Positions 51,732 to 61,781 of a stretch of 64,000 nucleotides of DNA are shown here, piece by piece. The DNA comes from an uncultured Lachnospiraceae bacterium (lineage in GTDB: Bacteria; Bacillota; Clostridia; Lachnospirales; Lachnospiraceae). Positions within the stretch are counted from its first letter, which is position 1, and the number at the start of each line of letters is the position of its first letter. The stretch lies in assembly GCA_947167135.1 (NCBI GenBank), contig CAMVGV010000013.1:1-64000 (forward strand). Direction: 5' to 3'. The translations under genes and the position numbers were made by a program. The notes below the pieces were generated by a model. That model ran no database searches and had not been told where the DNA came from. It worked only from the letters and a program-made list of their open reading frames with translations.

Positions 51732-52709
51732 TCACATCAGAACAAGCGTCAGAAAACATCCCGTCAGAGTCACAAGAGTGAACACCGTCACCACCTTAAC
51801 CTCACTCCAGCCCAGAAGCTCGAAATGGTGATGTATTGGAGCCATCCTAAAAAACCTCTTTCCCTTTGTCGCCTTGAAATACAATACCTGAATGATCACG
51901 GACAGAACCTCGGTAAAATAAATTATGCCCATGAAGATAAGGAACAGAGGCATTTTCAGCATTATCATACTGGAGGCCGCAAACCCTCCGAGTGCAAGGG
52001 ATCCCGTATCTCCCATAAAGACCTTTGCGGGATGATGGTTATATACCAGAAATCCGAGAAGAGCACCTGTCATAACCGCAGCTGCCATGGTTATGTTTAT
52101 GGCAAGAGAGGAGGAAATGACAGCTATGAATACTGCGATCACCACAGTGACCGAGCTTAAAAGACCGTCCAGACCGTCCGTGAAATTGGAGCCGTTTGTG
52201 GTACCTAAAAATACAAATATAAGAAAGGGAACGGTGAAAATCCCCGCATTGGCATATATGCCCGCTCCGTCAGGGGTGATAAGCGAAGAAAAGGGTATCA
52301 GCATATCGAAGCCCACCTCCGTAAAAACGGATACGGAATATATGACCCCGAGGGAAACAAGGAGCTGTAAAAGGAGCTTCTGCCAGGCACGGAGCCCCAG
52401 ATTCCTCTTCATCACAACCTTTATGTAGTCATCGATGAAGCCCACGGCACCAAAGCCCAGGGTTCCGATAATGACCGGTATCGCGGCTCTGTATTTCTCC
52501 GCTTCAAAAACAGTCATTGCCGCAAATACTGCGAGAAACATGATGCCGCCCATTGTGGGGGTACCTGTCTTTTTTTTGTGGGATTCTAAGCCTTCCTCCC
52601 TTTCAACCTGTCTGGCCTTCAGCTTTTTCAGTACAGGCAGCAGGAAGTGTCCGACAGCTGCAGTCAGAATAAAAGCGATCAGAAGATGTATAAAGAACTT
52701 TACAAACAT
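51732..52709 (-). CDS. mraY: Phospho-MurNAc-pentapeptide translocase
   Basis: 325 residues from ATG 52709 (ggcggagcgt upstream); a 23-residue longer frame has no site. KKTGTPTMGGIMFL, GFIDDYIKVVMKRNLGL (catalytic DD), NFTDGLDGL, GFLVYNHHPAKVFMGDTGSL and MAPIHHHFELLGWSE are the family's cytoplasmic loops. It forms lipid I. Confidence 0.96.
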   Translation of the reverse strand: MFVKFFIHLLIAFILTAAVGHFLLPVLKKLKARQVEREEGLESHKKKTGTPTMGGIMFLAVFAAMTVFEAEKYRAAIPVIIGTLGFGAVGFIDDYIKVVMKRNLGLRAWQKLLLQLLVSLGVIYSVSVFTEVGFDMLIPFSSLITPDGAGIYANAGIFTVPFLIFVFLGTTNGSNFTDGLDGLLSSVTVVIAVFIAVISSSLAINITMAAAVMTGALLGFLVYNHHPAKVFMGDTGSLALGGFAASSMIMLKMPLFLIFMGIIYFTEVLSVIIQVLYFKATKGKRFFRMAPIHHHFELLGWSEVKVVTVFTLVTLTGCFLTLVLM

Positions 52710-52837
52710 ACGCTCCGCCTTTTGTAATTGTATTTCGTTATTGTTCAGAACAGCCGCTTGCGGAACCGAAAGCAACATCTGAAAACCTAAACCTTTATTT
52801 CCAAAAAAGTATAAAGCATACGAAGCGTTTTTTCAAA

Positions 52838-55243
52838 TCAGGCATCATTCTCCTCTTCTTCCGGAACCTCCCCTTCCTCCGGAGAATACCCGTCTCCGGC
52901 TCCGGGGTTCAGGGGCTGCAGTGTGACGGGATCCAGTACCTCTCCTGTTGCGGGATCCAGCGGATAGCCTGTTTCGGGATCATACTGTATGACATTGTCC
53001 ACTATAGGATTTCCGGCGCTGTCTCTTTCAGGTTCGGGCTCACTCTCCGCTTCTTCTCCGCCTTCTGCCGGTATCACTATCACCTCTTCACTCTCCTGAT
53101 CCGCTCCTTCCGTATCATCACCCTCCAAAGCCCCTTCTTCGGGGATCATGTTTTCGGATAAACCGTAATAAGAGCTGTTTTCGTAGAATGTATCCTGCTT
53201 TTCTTTAAGCTCCGCTGCCTCCTCCTCGGTGATAGGCTCAGTCGGGAAGATATTGAGATAAGGCAGTACCTCGGTCATTATATCCCTGTTCAGTCTGGTG
53301 GCCATTCTTGTGGACTCAGACTGGATTTCCGTATTCGGAGTGTCGATAACCACGTAGCAAAGAACCTCCGGGTTTTCTGCCGGTACATATCCGATAAAGG
53401 AAATGAGATAGTCATTCTTTGTTCTCGGAGCTTTTTCTGCTGTTCCCGTCTTTCCTCCCTCCGTGTAACCTGCGGGTCTCGCTGACCATCCGGTACACTC
53501 ATGGGGGTCACTCATTACGACCGTTCTTAAGAAATCACGCATTTTTGCGCTTACACTTTCACTGATTACCTGTTTAAAAATCCTCGGGCTTTTTTCCTCA
53601 ACCACAGCCCCCTCTGCATTCCTTATCTCCGATATGACCCTTGGCTGGTAATAGTAGCCTCCGTTGATAAGTGCGGAGAAGCCTGCAGCGATCTGCATCA
53701 TGGTCACGTTAAAGCCCTGTCCGAAGGAAGCCACCGCAAGATCCGTAAGCCCCATGCTCTCGTCAAAGGTAAGGTCGCTCGCATTTGTCTCTCCCGAAAG
53801 ATCTATATTTGTTTTATATCCGAAATTAAAGGTGCGGTTATACCTTAACCACTGCTCCTTTCCCGTTGCAAAGGCAATATCCATAAGAGCCACGTTGCAG
53901 GACTTCGCAATTCCCTGCTGCACCGTCAGGAGTCCGTCTCCCAGTCTGTTGTGACAGTGGATCTGGAAGCCTCCGACCTCAAGGTATCCGTTGCACTGAT
54001 AGCTTTCGTTTCCCGTGATCTTCCCCGAGTCCAGAGCCCCGGCCACGGTAAAGGGCTTCATAACACTTCCGGGCTCAAAGGAATCGGAAATACAGAAGTT
54101 TCTCCATATCTGGTTTCTGGCTGATGTCAGGGGATCCTCCGGTTTCTTCACTTCATCGGAAGAGACTGTTTCTCCGGCACTCCCATCCCCAGCCGGCTCC
54201 TCTTCTTCCGTTTCCTCCTGCTCCTCTGCTTCAGCCGTCTCGTTTGATGATACTCCCTCCGGAATATACTGCGTCAGGTCGACTCCTTCCATATTCATCG
54301 GGTCGTTCAGATCGAAGGAGGGATATCCCGCCATTGCGTATATCTCCCCGTTATTCGGGTTCATAACGATAACGCCGATATTCTTTGCCGCGGCTCCCAT
54401 CCTGTAGGCATCCTTATAGGTGGTCATAAACTTCGCTATATGCTTCTCCACTATGGACTGGATATTGCTGTCTATGGTGGAAACAATGGTATAACCGTCA
54501 ACAGCAGGCTTTATGGACTCCTCCATCACATAGTCCTCGTTCATGAAGCCGTATTCCCGGCCGTCCGTACCGTTCAGCACATCATTATAGTATTCCTCAA
54601 GCCCGAAGAATCCGGTGTTTCCGCCCTGAACAAAGCCTATAACGTCACAGGCAAGACTGTTTCCGGGATACTTTCTCTCATAATCCTCTTCAAACCATAC
54701 CCCGTTCAGCATCTCCTTTTCAGTCTCGTCCCCGGAGACCGAATCCTCTGTATTAAGGCCCTCCTTCTGAAGCTCCTTAAAGGGTTCGATCTCATTATAA
54801 TCGAGGTGCTTTGCAAAAACCTTGTATCTGCTTGCGGGGTTTTTATTGATGTATTCGCGGATCTCTGCGGTATCGACCTCTGGAAAACAGCGGGAAAGTG
54901 CCTTCATTGTGGGCTCCAGGTGTTTTCCCTCCTCGCTTAGTACCATCTTGGCATCGATCACCAGGTTGTACACCTTTTCCGAATATGCAAGCTTGCTGCC
55001 TTTCCTGTCCAGAATATCGCCCCTCTTAAAGGGAAGCACCCTGGATGAGGCTGCCTGCTGCCGCATGGCCTGTCTCTTGTAATCCGCACCCTTATCCCTG
55101 TTTATAACGAAAAGTCTGTACGACAACGCAGCGAAAGCCAGCAGTACCAGGAGAAAGAGTACTACCAGCTTTCGCTGCATTTTCCCGTCAAAACCCGACG
55201 GATCTGTTTCTTTGGTTGTTTTATGTTTATTTCTTAAGGACAT
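52838..55243 (-). CDS. Class B penicillin-binding protein (FtsI/SpoVD-like) with acidic insert and tail
   Basis: 801 residues: membrane helix (about 25-47), PBP dimerisation domain, transpeptidase with S393-VMK, SCN (448-450) and KTG (598-600, KTGTAEKAP). Division-specific partner of FtsW by position. Unusual: an acidic stretch at 333-370 (ETAEAEEQEETEEEE...) inserted shortly before the active-site serine, and a long acidic C-terminal tail (about 690-801) containing YDPETGYPLDPATGEVLDPV-like imperfect repeats. No PASTA domain is seen, so it differs from typical SpoVD. The gene overlaps ftsL by 17 bp. Confidence 0.92.
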   Translation of the reverse strand: MSLRNKHKTTKETDPSGFDGKMQRKLVVLFLLVLLAFAALSYRLFVINRDKGADYKRQAMRQQAASSRVLPFKRGDILDRKGSKLAYSEKVYNLVIDAKMVLSEEGKHLEPTMKALSRCFPEVDTAEIREYINKNPASRYKVFAKHLDYNEIEPFKELQKEGLNTEDSVSGDETEKEMLNGVWFEEDYERKYPGNSLACDVIGFVQGGNTGFFGLEEYYNDVLNGTDGREYGFMNEDYVMEESIKPAVDGYTIVSTIDSNIQSIVEKHIAKFMTTYKDAYRMGAAAKNIGVIVMNPNNGEIYAMAGYPSFDLNDPMNMEGVDLTQYIPEGVSSNETAEAEEQEETEEEEPAGDGSAGETVSSDEVKKPEDPLTSARNQIWRNFCISDSFEPGSVMKPFTVAGALDSGKITGNESYQCNGYLEVGGFQIHCHNRLGDGLLTVQQGIAKSCNVALMDIAFATGKEQWLRYNRTFNFGYKTNIDLSGETNASDLTFDESMGLTDLAVASFGQGFNVTMMQIAAGFSALINGGYYYQPRVISEIRNAEGAVVEEKSPRIFKQVISESVSAKMRDFLRTVVMSDPHECTGWSARPAGYTEGGKTGTAEKAPRTKNDYLISFIGYVPAENPEVLCYVVIDTPNTEIQSESTRMATRLNRDIMTEVLPYLNIFPTEPITEEEAAELKEKQDTFYENSSYYGLSENMIPEEGALEGDDTEGADQESEEVIVIPAEGGEEAESEPEPERDSAGNPIVDNVIQYDPETGYPLDPATGEVLDPVTLQPLNPGAGDGYSPEEGEVPEEEENDA

Positions 55244-55739
55244 CCTGCTTTATTTCTTCGGGTATCTTTTCATACTGCCTCACATAATCATCGCTTTCAA
55301 GAGAAACATGCACCACCTGACTTTCGTCGGGATATTTCATATGAAGATCAGTCATTGCCACCCGCTTTATCTCCTCCATATCAATGGAGCCTGTTATGCG
55401 TTCATACTCCTCGTCATTGGCTTCCTTCAGCCGGTTAAGCGTACTCTCGAGCCCTGAGACTCTTTTCTTGGAAGCAGTGATATCGGAGTGGATCCTGACA
55501 TAGCCTATACACACAAAGGCCGTAACAGCCAGTGCAATGAAAAAGAAAAGGTAATAACCTAAAGAGACCTGGGGAAGCGTCAGAAGATCCGTGTGATGCC
55601 CCTTTTCCACTCCTTTTTTCGGCATTTTCTCGCCGAATCTCGGCTGGATCGTCCTTACGGTATTTCCGTCAATATAGATACTGTTATTTGACCTTCCGTA
55701 AACTCTGGCTCTGGCTCTTCTGACTGCTCTCCTGGCCAT
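55227..55739 (-). CDS. ftsL: FtsL-like division protein
   Basis: 170 residues: a basic cytoplasmic part (about 1-60), one membrane helix (about 61-83, LGYYLFFFIALAVTAFVCIG), and a coiled coil (SDITASKKRVSGLESTLNRL) with a short tail. Length and position between rsmH and the PBP gene identify FtsL although sequence conservation is low. The cytoplasmic part is longer than usual. Confidence 0.8.
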   Translation of the reverse strand: MARRAVRRARARVYGRSNNSIYIDGNTVRTIQPRFGEKMPKKGVEKGHHTDLLTLPQVSLGYYLFFFIALAVTAFVCIGYVRIHSDITASKKRVSGLESTLNRLKEANDEEYERITGSIDMEEIKRVAMTDLHMKYPDESQVVHVSLESDDYVRQYEKIPEEIKQDVLKK

Positions 55740-55769
55740 ATGATTCTCTCCCTCCGGAACCTTAAAAGG

Positions 55770-56714
55770 CTAAGTCACCCTTTCAAAAACCCTTAGCTTC
55801 GCACTTTTTGACCTGGGATTTATCTCCGTTTCCTCCCTTGACGGTACTATGGGTTTTTTCGTTATTACTCTCCCTTTTGACACCCTGCCGCACACACAGA
55901 CCGGAAAATCCGGGGGACAGACACAGGGTGATTCGTTTCGTTTGAATGTCTGTTTAACTATCCTGTCTTCCAGGGAATGGAAGGTTATGACGCTTATCCT
56001 TCCTCCGTCCTTCAAAAGGCCGATCATTGTATCCAGGGTGTTCTCAAGAACCGAAAGCTCCTGATTTACCTCTATCCTTATGGCCTGGAAGGTTCTCTTT
56101 GCAGGATGGCCTCCGTTCTTCTTGACTCTCACGGGAATCGAGGCCTCCACTATGTCTCTCAGTTCAAAGGTTGTTCTTAGCGGCGAATTCTCCCTTTTCC
56201 TGACGATATTCCTTGCGATGTTCCTTGCAAATCTGTCCTCGCCGTAATCCCTTATTATCCTGAAGAGCTCCTCTTCACTGTATCCGTTCACCACATCATA
56301 TGCGGAAACGCTGTTCCTCCTGTCCATTCTCATATCGAGGGGGGCATCATCCATATAGGAGAAGCCGCGTCCTGCTTCGTCCAGCTGATAGGATGAAACC
56401 CCCAGGTCAAGGAGGATACCATCTGCTTTATCTATCCCGAGTTCGCGTAAAACCTGCCGGATCTCGCTGAAATTACTGTGTACGATGGTGAGGAGGCGGG
56501 AGAATTGTTTGAGTCTGTTTGTGGCCGCTGCTACTGCTGCCTCATCCTGATCAAATCCGATAAGCTTTGCGCCCTTTTCGGGCCTGAGGAGTTTTGCTAT
56601 CTGAAAGGAGTGTCCGCCTCCTCCTATCGTACAATCAATATATGTGCCATCTTCCTTTATTCTGAGACTGTCAACAGTCTCCCGAAGAAGGACCGAAACA
56701 TGCGAGAATTCCAT
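55770..56714 (-). CDS. rsmH: 16S rRNA (cytosine-1402-N4)-methyltransferase
   Basis: 314 residues. [30 protein letters not shown] (SAM site), [38 protein letters not shown] and [18 protein letters not shown] are diagnostic. It modifies the ribosomal P site. One base separates it from the mraZ stop. Confidence 0.97.
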   Translation of the reverse strand: MEFSHVSVLLRETVDSLRIKEDGTYIDCTIGGGGHSFQIAKLLRPEKGAKLIGFDQDEAAVAAATNRLKQFSRLLTIVHSNFSEIRQVLRELGIDKADGILLDLGVSSYQLDEAGRGFSYMDDAPLDMRMDRRNSVSAYDVVNGYSEEELFRIIRDYGEDRFARNIARNIVRKRENSPLRTTFELRDIVEASIPVRVKKNGGHPAKRTFQAIRIEVNQELSVLENTLDTMIGLLKDGGRISVITFHSLEDRIVKQTFKRNESPCVCPPDFPVCVCGRVSKGRVITKKPIVPSREETEINPRSKSAKLRVFERVT

Positions 56715-56715
56715 A

Positions 56716-57144
56716 TCAGAGACTGAATCCGAGTCCGCTTAAGCTTTCCGCTATCTCATCTATATTGTCCGGAGCCGACTCGTTCCACCTTTCACTGTCC
56801 CAGATCTCCACGTTGGATCCGGTTCCTATGAGTGACACGTTCTTTTTTAATCCCGCATGCTCCCTTAATTCTGCCGGGATAAGGATCCGCCCCTGTTTAT
56901 CAACCTCGGCGATCACTGCTCCGCCGTTAAAAAATCTCTTTATCTCTCTGGTGTTCTTATTGAACTGCGGCAGCTCCTTCAGTTTCTCCTGGATTTTTTC
57001 CCAGGTGCCGAGGTCATTAGCCTGGAGACAGCCGTCGAAGCCTTTGGACACCACAAACCTGTCCCCCAGCTCCTCACGGAATCTGGCGGGGATAATGAGC
57101 CTTCCTTTGGCATCTATGGTATGGCTGTATTCCCCCATGAACAT
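56716..57144 (-). CDS. mraZ: Transcriptional regulator MraZ
   Basis: 142 residues, two AbrB-like halves with the DxxxR motif: [16 protein letters not shown] and [16 protein letters not shown]. It binds repeated GTG-type boxes ahead of its own gene and controls the division cluster. Four such boxes with 10-bp spacing lie at 57167-57200. Confidence 0.97.
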   Translation of the reverse strand: MFMGEYSHTIDAKGRLIIPARFREELGDRFVVSKGFDGCLQANDLGTWEKIQEKLKELPQFNKNTREIKRFFNGGAVIAEVDKQGRILIPAELREHAGLKKNVSLIGTGSNVEIWDSERWNESAPDNIDEIAESLSGLGFSL

Positions 57145-57166
57145 CTGCTTTTACCCCGGTGAGGAT

Positions 57167-57200
57167 CCACCTTCTACCACTTCGTGACACTTTCTACCAC
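57167..57200 (-). promoter_or_regulatory. MraZ operator: four boxes with exact 10-bp spacing
   Basis: On the minus strand GTGGTAGAAA, GTGTCACGAA, GTGGTAGAAG and GTGGATCC follow each other directly. They cover the predicted transcription start and 5' leader. The second box is degenerate (GTGT). Confidence 0.85.
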
Positions 57201-57210
57201 TTCTGTCCAT

Positions 57211-57239
57211 ATATTAATCTAATTTTGGGAATATATCAA
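57211..57239 (-). promoter_or_regulatory. Promoter of the division and cell wall cluster
   Basis: TTGATA, 17-bp spacer, TAATAT on the minus strand, immediately before the MraZ boxes. Confidence 0.8.
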
Positions 57240-57261
57240 CTGCAACTTTGTCATAATTGCA

Positions 57262-57292
57262 ACAAAAAAGCGCCCGTTTCAGGCGCATTTTC
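57262..57292 (-). terminator. Terminator between purL and the division cluster
   Basis: On the minus strand gcgcc-tgaaac-gggcgc followed by ttttttg. The rest of 57293-57423 shows no gene. Confidence 0.75.
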
Positions 57293-57423
57293 GTTAAAAA
57301 ATCCATATGTGGTGGCAATCCCGGGAGGAACACCACTATATATTGTGTCATTTCCCTTTTATCTTATTATTGTATTTTTCTGCAAACAATTTGTGCAGAC
57401 ACCCGGATGTTTGTATTTCATAA

Positions 57424-57510
57424 GCGCTTCCTGTCATCCTGAGCGCTTCCTGTCATCCTGAGCGCTTCTTGTCATCCTGAGCGAAGCGAAGGATCTTCGA
57501 AGCGAAGGAT
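57424..57510. repeat. Intergenic palindromic repeat with three 19-bp tandem units
   Basis: gcgcttcctgtcatcctga occurs twice exactly and once with a single change (57424-57480), then gcgaagcgaaggatcttc and a partial second copy. It directly abuts the purL stop. Confidence 0.9.
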
Positions 57511-57511
57511 C

Positions 57512-60500
57512 TTACCCAAAATATTGCACCCCGGCTTCAAAGATCTTCAGATCCTGCTCTCCGTAGATATTGATATTCACTCCCTCTCCCCTTCTCTCCA
57601 CATGACACATCTTTCCGAGTATCCGTCCCGTAGGATCGGTAATGCCCTCCACGGCACGGAAGGAACCGTTGATATTCCAGCTTTCATCCATGGAAACATT
57701 CCCCTCCGGATCGGAGTACTGCAGGGCAACCTGTCCGTTAATAAAGAGCTTATCCAGCCATTCGTCCGAAGCCACAAACCTTCCTTCGCCGTGTGATGCG
57801 GGACTCACATAGGAGTGTCCGGGCTTTGCAAGGGCGAGCCAGGGAGACTTGTTCGAAACAACCTTTGTATAGGCCATCCTGCTGATATGCCTGTTAATGG
57901 TATTATAGGTAAGTGTGGGTGAATCCTCTGTCTGTGCATCGATTATCCTGCCGTAGGGAACCAGCCCGAGCTTAATAAGAGCCTGGAAACCGTTGCATAT
58001 ACCGAGTATGAGCCCGTCACGTTCAAGAAGGGCTTCAACAGAGCGCCTTATTTCCTCATTTCTGAAGGCCGTTGCAAAAAACTTGGCGCTGCCGTCAGGC
58101 TCGTCTCCTGCCGAGAATCCTCCGGGGAACATAATTATCTCAGAGCCGTCTATGGCTTTCTTGAATGAAGAGACCGATTCCCGGATATCTCCCTCACTCA
58201 GATTGGAGAAGATCTTTATTTCGGTTTCCGCACCGGCTCTTTCAAAAGCCCTCATACTGTCATATTCACAGTTTGTGCCCGGGAATACGGGGATAAATAC
58301 CTTCGGTTTCTTACACTTATTCGATGATACGCATATTTTCTTTGTAATGAAGACCGGGGACTCCGTCTTTTCTCCCCCATCCTTACTCTTTATCGGAAAT
58401 ACCTTTGAAAGAGTGCCTTCATAGGCATCAAGCGCTTCCTTTAATCCGATCCTTGTTCTGCCATGGACAAAATACGGCTCTGCAGTTACCTCACCGATAA
58501 CGGTATAGGGAACCTTCAGGGAATCCAGGACACTTAGAGAGCTCACCTCTGCTATGATATTGCCGCTTTCCGCAAGGAAAAGTTCTTCCTTTGATATGCT
58601 GTCACTTACGCAGGCTCCCAGCATATTTCCGAAGGCCATTTTGGAAAGAGCAGGGGCGATACCGTACTCATCAAGAGCGTAGGCAGACCTTACGATACCG
58701 GCCTTCCCGGCCTTCCTGATCCCCTCATAGAGCTCTGTCACCCTGTCATACTTCGGGAGCTCATACTCATCCGTTTCAATGGTAAATTTAACCAGAGTGT
58801 TTCCGGCTTCCTTTAATTCCGGGGTAATGACCTCGCCCACCTTCGCCGTGTCAACCGCAAAGGAAACAAGGGTTGGCGGAACATCTATATCCTCAAAGGT
58901 TCCGGACATGGAGTCCTTCCCTCCGATTGCCGGAAGTCCGTATCCGAGCTCTGCGTCAAAGGCTCCGAGAAGAGCCGTAAAAGGCTGGCTCCAGCGTTTC
59001 TTATCCTTTGTCATACGCTTAAAGTACTCCTGGAAGGTGAATCTTATCTTACCCATATCACCACCGGAAGCCACTATCTTCGCAACAGACTCCGTAACCG
59101 CATATACCGCTCCATGGAAGGGACTCCAGGAAGAAAGATAGGGATCAAAGCCGTAGCTCATCATAGTCACCGTATCCGTGGTGCCGTGAAGCACCGGCAG
59201 AATGGCCGTCATAGTCTGTATTGGGGTCTTCTGGTATTTTCCTCCGAAGGGCATGGTTACCGTTGCCGCCCCTATAGAAGAATCAAAGCGCTCCGAAAGC
59301 CCCTGTTTTGAGCACTGGTTCAGGGAGGAAATGCTGTTAAGCCATGCCTTTCTTTCATCCTCTATCCGGACCTCCTCCCTCATATAGTTATTCTTTTCGT
59401 CGGGAAGCTCCACCTCTACCGAGGTTTCCTGCCTGGCACCGTTTGTATCCAGGAATTCTCTTTTAATATCAACGATCTTCCGGCCTCTCCAGTGCATAAC
59501 GAGCCTGGGCTCTTCCGTGACAACGGCCACAGGCGTAGCTTCCAGATTTTCCTCTGCCGCATAGGAAAGGAAGGTATCCCTGTCCTTCTTTTCCACAACA
59601 ACAGCCATTCTCTCCTGCGACTCCGAAATGGCAAGCTCAGTCCCGTCAAGCCCTGCATACTTCTTCGGCACCTTGTCGAGGTCTATATCAAGCCCTGCAG
59701 CCAGCTCTCCTATGGCTACTGAAACACCTCCCGCACCGAAATCATTGCAGACCTTGATAAGCTTCGACACCTCGGGACGCCTGAAAAGCCTCTGCAGCTT
59801 TCTCTCTGTGGGAGCATTTCCCTTCTGTACCTCGGCTCCGCAGCTGTCAAGTGATTTCTCCGTATGTACCTTTGAAGAGCCTGTAGCTCCGCCGATACCG
59901 TCACGTCCCGTCCGCCCTCCGAGGAGGATCACGATATCTCCGGGAGAAGCATCCTCCCTGAGAACATTTTTCTCGGGTACGGCTGCTATCACCGCTCCGA
60001 TTTCCATACGTTTTGCCACATAGCCCGGGTGATATATCTCATCCACAAGCCCCGTAGCCAGACCTATCTGGTTTCCGTAGGACGAATACCCGGCTGCCGC
60101 CTCTCTCACCAGCTTCTTCTGCGGAAGCTTTCCCTTCAGGGTCTCCGATACCGGAACCCTGGGATCAGCAGCACCTGTCACCCTCATTGCCTGATATACA
60201 TAGGAACGTCCGGAAAGAGGGTCTCTTATGGCTCCCCCGAGACAGGTGGCCGCTCCTCCGAAGGGCTCTATCTCAGTGGGGTGGTTGTGGGTCTCGTTCT
60301 TAAACATAACGAGCCAGTTTTCCTTATATTCCTGCCCCTTTTCATCCTTTAATTCAACCGGAACCACTATGGAACAGGCATTTATCTCATTTGACTTCTC
60401 CTCATCCTCGAGCCTGCCCAGTTTTTTCAAGGCTTTGGCGCCAAGGGTGGCGATGTCCATAAGGCAGACATACTTTTTCCCTCCCTTTTCCGAAGCCCGT

Positions 60501-61291
60501 TTACCGTATACCTCGGCACGGCTTTCCCTGTATTTTTCCCACGCCCTTCTGACAGGCTCCGCATAATATCCCTCAGGGATAGTCACGTTCTTTAGCTCCG
60601 TCTGGAAGGTGGTATGCCGGCAATGGTCTGACCAGTAGGTATCGAGAACCCTTATCTCGGTCACATAGGGATCCCTTTTTTCGTCATTCCTGAAGTAATT
60701 TCTGATATGCTTGAAGTCACTGAAGGTCATTGCCAGAGACAGGGACTCGTAGAGCTTCTTTAAGGACATATCACTCATGCTCTTAAAGCCCCTGAAGATC
60801 TTCACATCCTCCGGCTCCGGATAGTCCTGCTTCAGAGTCACCGGCTTTTTTCCGTCAGACAGACGTGAATCAACCGGATTCATTACATAATTCTCTACAA
60901 GCTCCAGTTCCTCATCATTTTTTATCCCGGAAAGGATATACACCTCTGCCGTCCTGACTATGGGTTCCTCACTGCCCTTCAGGAACCTGATGCACTGCAC
61001 CGCAGAGTCCGCCCTCTGGTCGAACTGTCCCGGAAGAGCCTCCACTGCAAAGACCCTGTCATTTTTCCCGCATTCAAAAAACTCCTCGCGGATTGTATCC
61101 ACGGGAGGTTCCGAGAAAACGCTGTTCACTGCCTTTTTGTAGATCTCCGGGCTTATATTCTCCACATCATAACGGATAAGATAACGTACCTTTACATCCT
61201 TAAGTCCCAGAAATTCGTGCAGCTCATGCTGAAGCTCTGCGGCATGAACCGCATATGCTTCCTTCTTTTCCACAAATACACGTCTTACCAT
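57512..61291 (-). CDS. purL: Phosphoribosylformylglycinamidine synthase, single-chain
   Basis: 1259 residues, the fused form in which synthetase and glutaminase share one chain. N-terminal PurS-like domain, then YWSDHCRHTTF, KNETHNHPTEIEPFGGAATC, GAGGVSVAIGELA, PAIGGKDSMSGTFED, and a C-terminal class I glutaminase with PGGFSAGDEPDGSAKFFA, the nucleophile in LGICNGFQALIKLG and a late His/Glu pair. It makes FGAM in purine synthesis. Many Firmicutes instead use separate PurS, PurQ and PurL; the fused form is typical of Clostridia and proteobacteria. No other pur gene is nearby. Confidence 0.96.
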   Translation of the reverse strand: MVRRVFVEKKEAYAVHAAELQHELHEFLGLKDVKVRYLIRYDVENISPEIYKKAVNSVFSEPPVDTIREEFFECGKNDRVFAVEALPGQFDQRADSAVQCIRFLKGSEEPIVRTAEVYILSGIKNDEELELVENYVMNPVDSRLSDGKKPVTLKQDYPEPEDVKIFRGFKSMSDMSLKKLYESLSLAMTFSDFKHIRNYFRNDEKRDPYVTEIRVLDTYWSDHCRHTTFQTELKNVTIPEGYYAEPVRRAWEKYRESRAEVYGKRASEKGGKKYVCLMDIATLGAKALKKLGRLEDEEKSNEINACSIVVPVELKDEKGQEYKENWLVMFKNETHNHPTEIEPFGGAATCLGGAIRDPLSGRSYVYQAMRVTGAADPRVPVSETLKGKLPQKKLVREAAAGYSSYGNQIGLATGLVDEIYHPGYVAKRMEIGAVIAAVPEKNVLREDASPGDIVILLGGRTGRDGIGGATGSSKVHTEKSLDSCGAEVQKGNAPTERKLQRLFRRPEVSKLIKVCNDFGAGGVSVAIGELAAGLDIDLDKVPKKYAGLDGTELAISESQERMAVVVEKKDRDTFLSYAAEENLEATPVAVVTEEPRLVMHWRGRKIVDIKREFLDTNGARQETSVEVELPDEKNNYMREEVRIEDERKAWLNSISSLNQCSKQGLSERFDSSIGAATVTMPFGGKYQKTPIQTMTAILPVLHGTTDTVTMMSYGFDPYLSSWSPFHGAVYAVTESVAKIVASGGDMGKIRFTFQEYFKRMTKDKKRWSQPFTALLGAFDAELGYGLPAIGGKDSMSGTFEDIDVPPTLVSFAVDTAKVGEVITPELKEAGNTLVKFTIETDEYELPKYDRVTELYEGIRKAGKAGIVRSAYALDEYGIAPALSKMAFGNMLGACVSDSISKEELFLAESGNIIAEVSSLSVLDSLKVPYTVIGEVTAEPYFVHGRTRIGLKEALDAYEGTLSKVFPIKSKDGGEKTESPVFITKKICVSSNKCKKPKVFIPVFPGTNCEYDSMRAFERAGAETEIKIFSNLSEGDIRESVSSFKKAIDGSEIIMFPGGFSAGDEPDGSAKFFATAFRNEEIRRSVEALLERDGLILGICNGFQALIKLGLVPYGRIIDAQTEDSPTLTYNTINRHISRMAYTKVVSNKSPWLALAKPGHSYVSPASHGEGRFVASDEWLDKLFINGQVALQYSDPEGNVSMDESWNINGSFRAVEGITDPTGRILGKMCHVERRGEGVNINIYGEQDLKIFEAGVQYFG

Positions 61292-61309
61292 TCTTTTCCC
61301 TGTTCACCG

Positions 61310-61762
61310 TCATCCCGGCTTTTTGTAAAAGTCAATGAGTTCCTTGAATTTTTGGAGCACCCCGAGATAAATCCCCTCTCTGGCACCCTCGGACCAGGCA
61401 GGTCCCCTGTGCATTCCCTCCAGAACGTATTTCGACAAAAACCCCCGGAGATCATCCACATTCCTTATGGTACAGCTCTCAATAAACTTTCTCTCATCCT
61501 CATGTGTCCTTATCCTGTGTCTGGAATAGACATAGGGGTAATTCCTGTTCATAAGGGAGGTTTTTGAAGCCCTTTTCACAAAATCCAGAAGAGTCGAATC
61601 AAAAACCGGAAAATTAAGATTTGACTCCCCCTGTGCCCCGTCATATTTCTTCGAAAATTCATTCTTTTTGTCGGAAAAATACGGGATATACTTAAAAAGC
61701 ATTTCCAGCTCCCGTCCGTATGTGGTTATCATTCTGTCCGCTAAAGTATTTTCGGATTCCAA
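61310..61762 (-). CDS. Protein of unknown function downstream of a cNMP-domain protein
   Basis: 150 residues from TTG 61762, chosen because of caaggaggaacgct six bases upstream and because this places the start just behind the previous gene's stop; a longer frame would overlap that gene. Mostly helical; LEMLFKYIPYFSDKKNEFSK and a closing EGIYLGVLQKFKELIDFYKK. No family recognised. The 20-bp gap to the cNMP-domain gene suggests joint function. Confidence 0.6.
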   Translation of the reverse strand: MESENTLADRMITTYGRELEMLFKYIPYFSDKKNEFSKKYDGAQGESNLNFPVFDSTLLDFVKRASKTSLMNRNYPYVYSRHRIRTHEDERKFIESCTIRNVDDLRGFLSKYVLEGMHRGPAWSEGAREGIYLGVLQKFKELIDFYKKPG

Positions 61763-61781
61763 AGCGTTCCTCCTTGGTATT

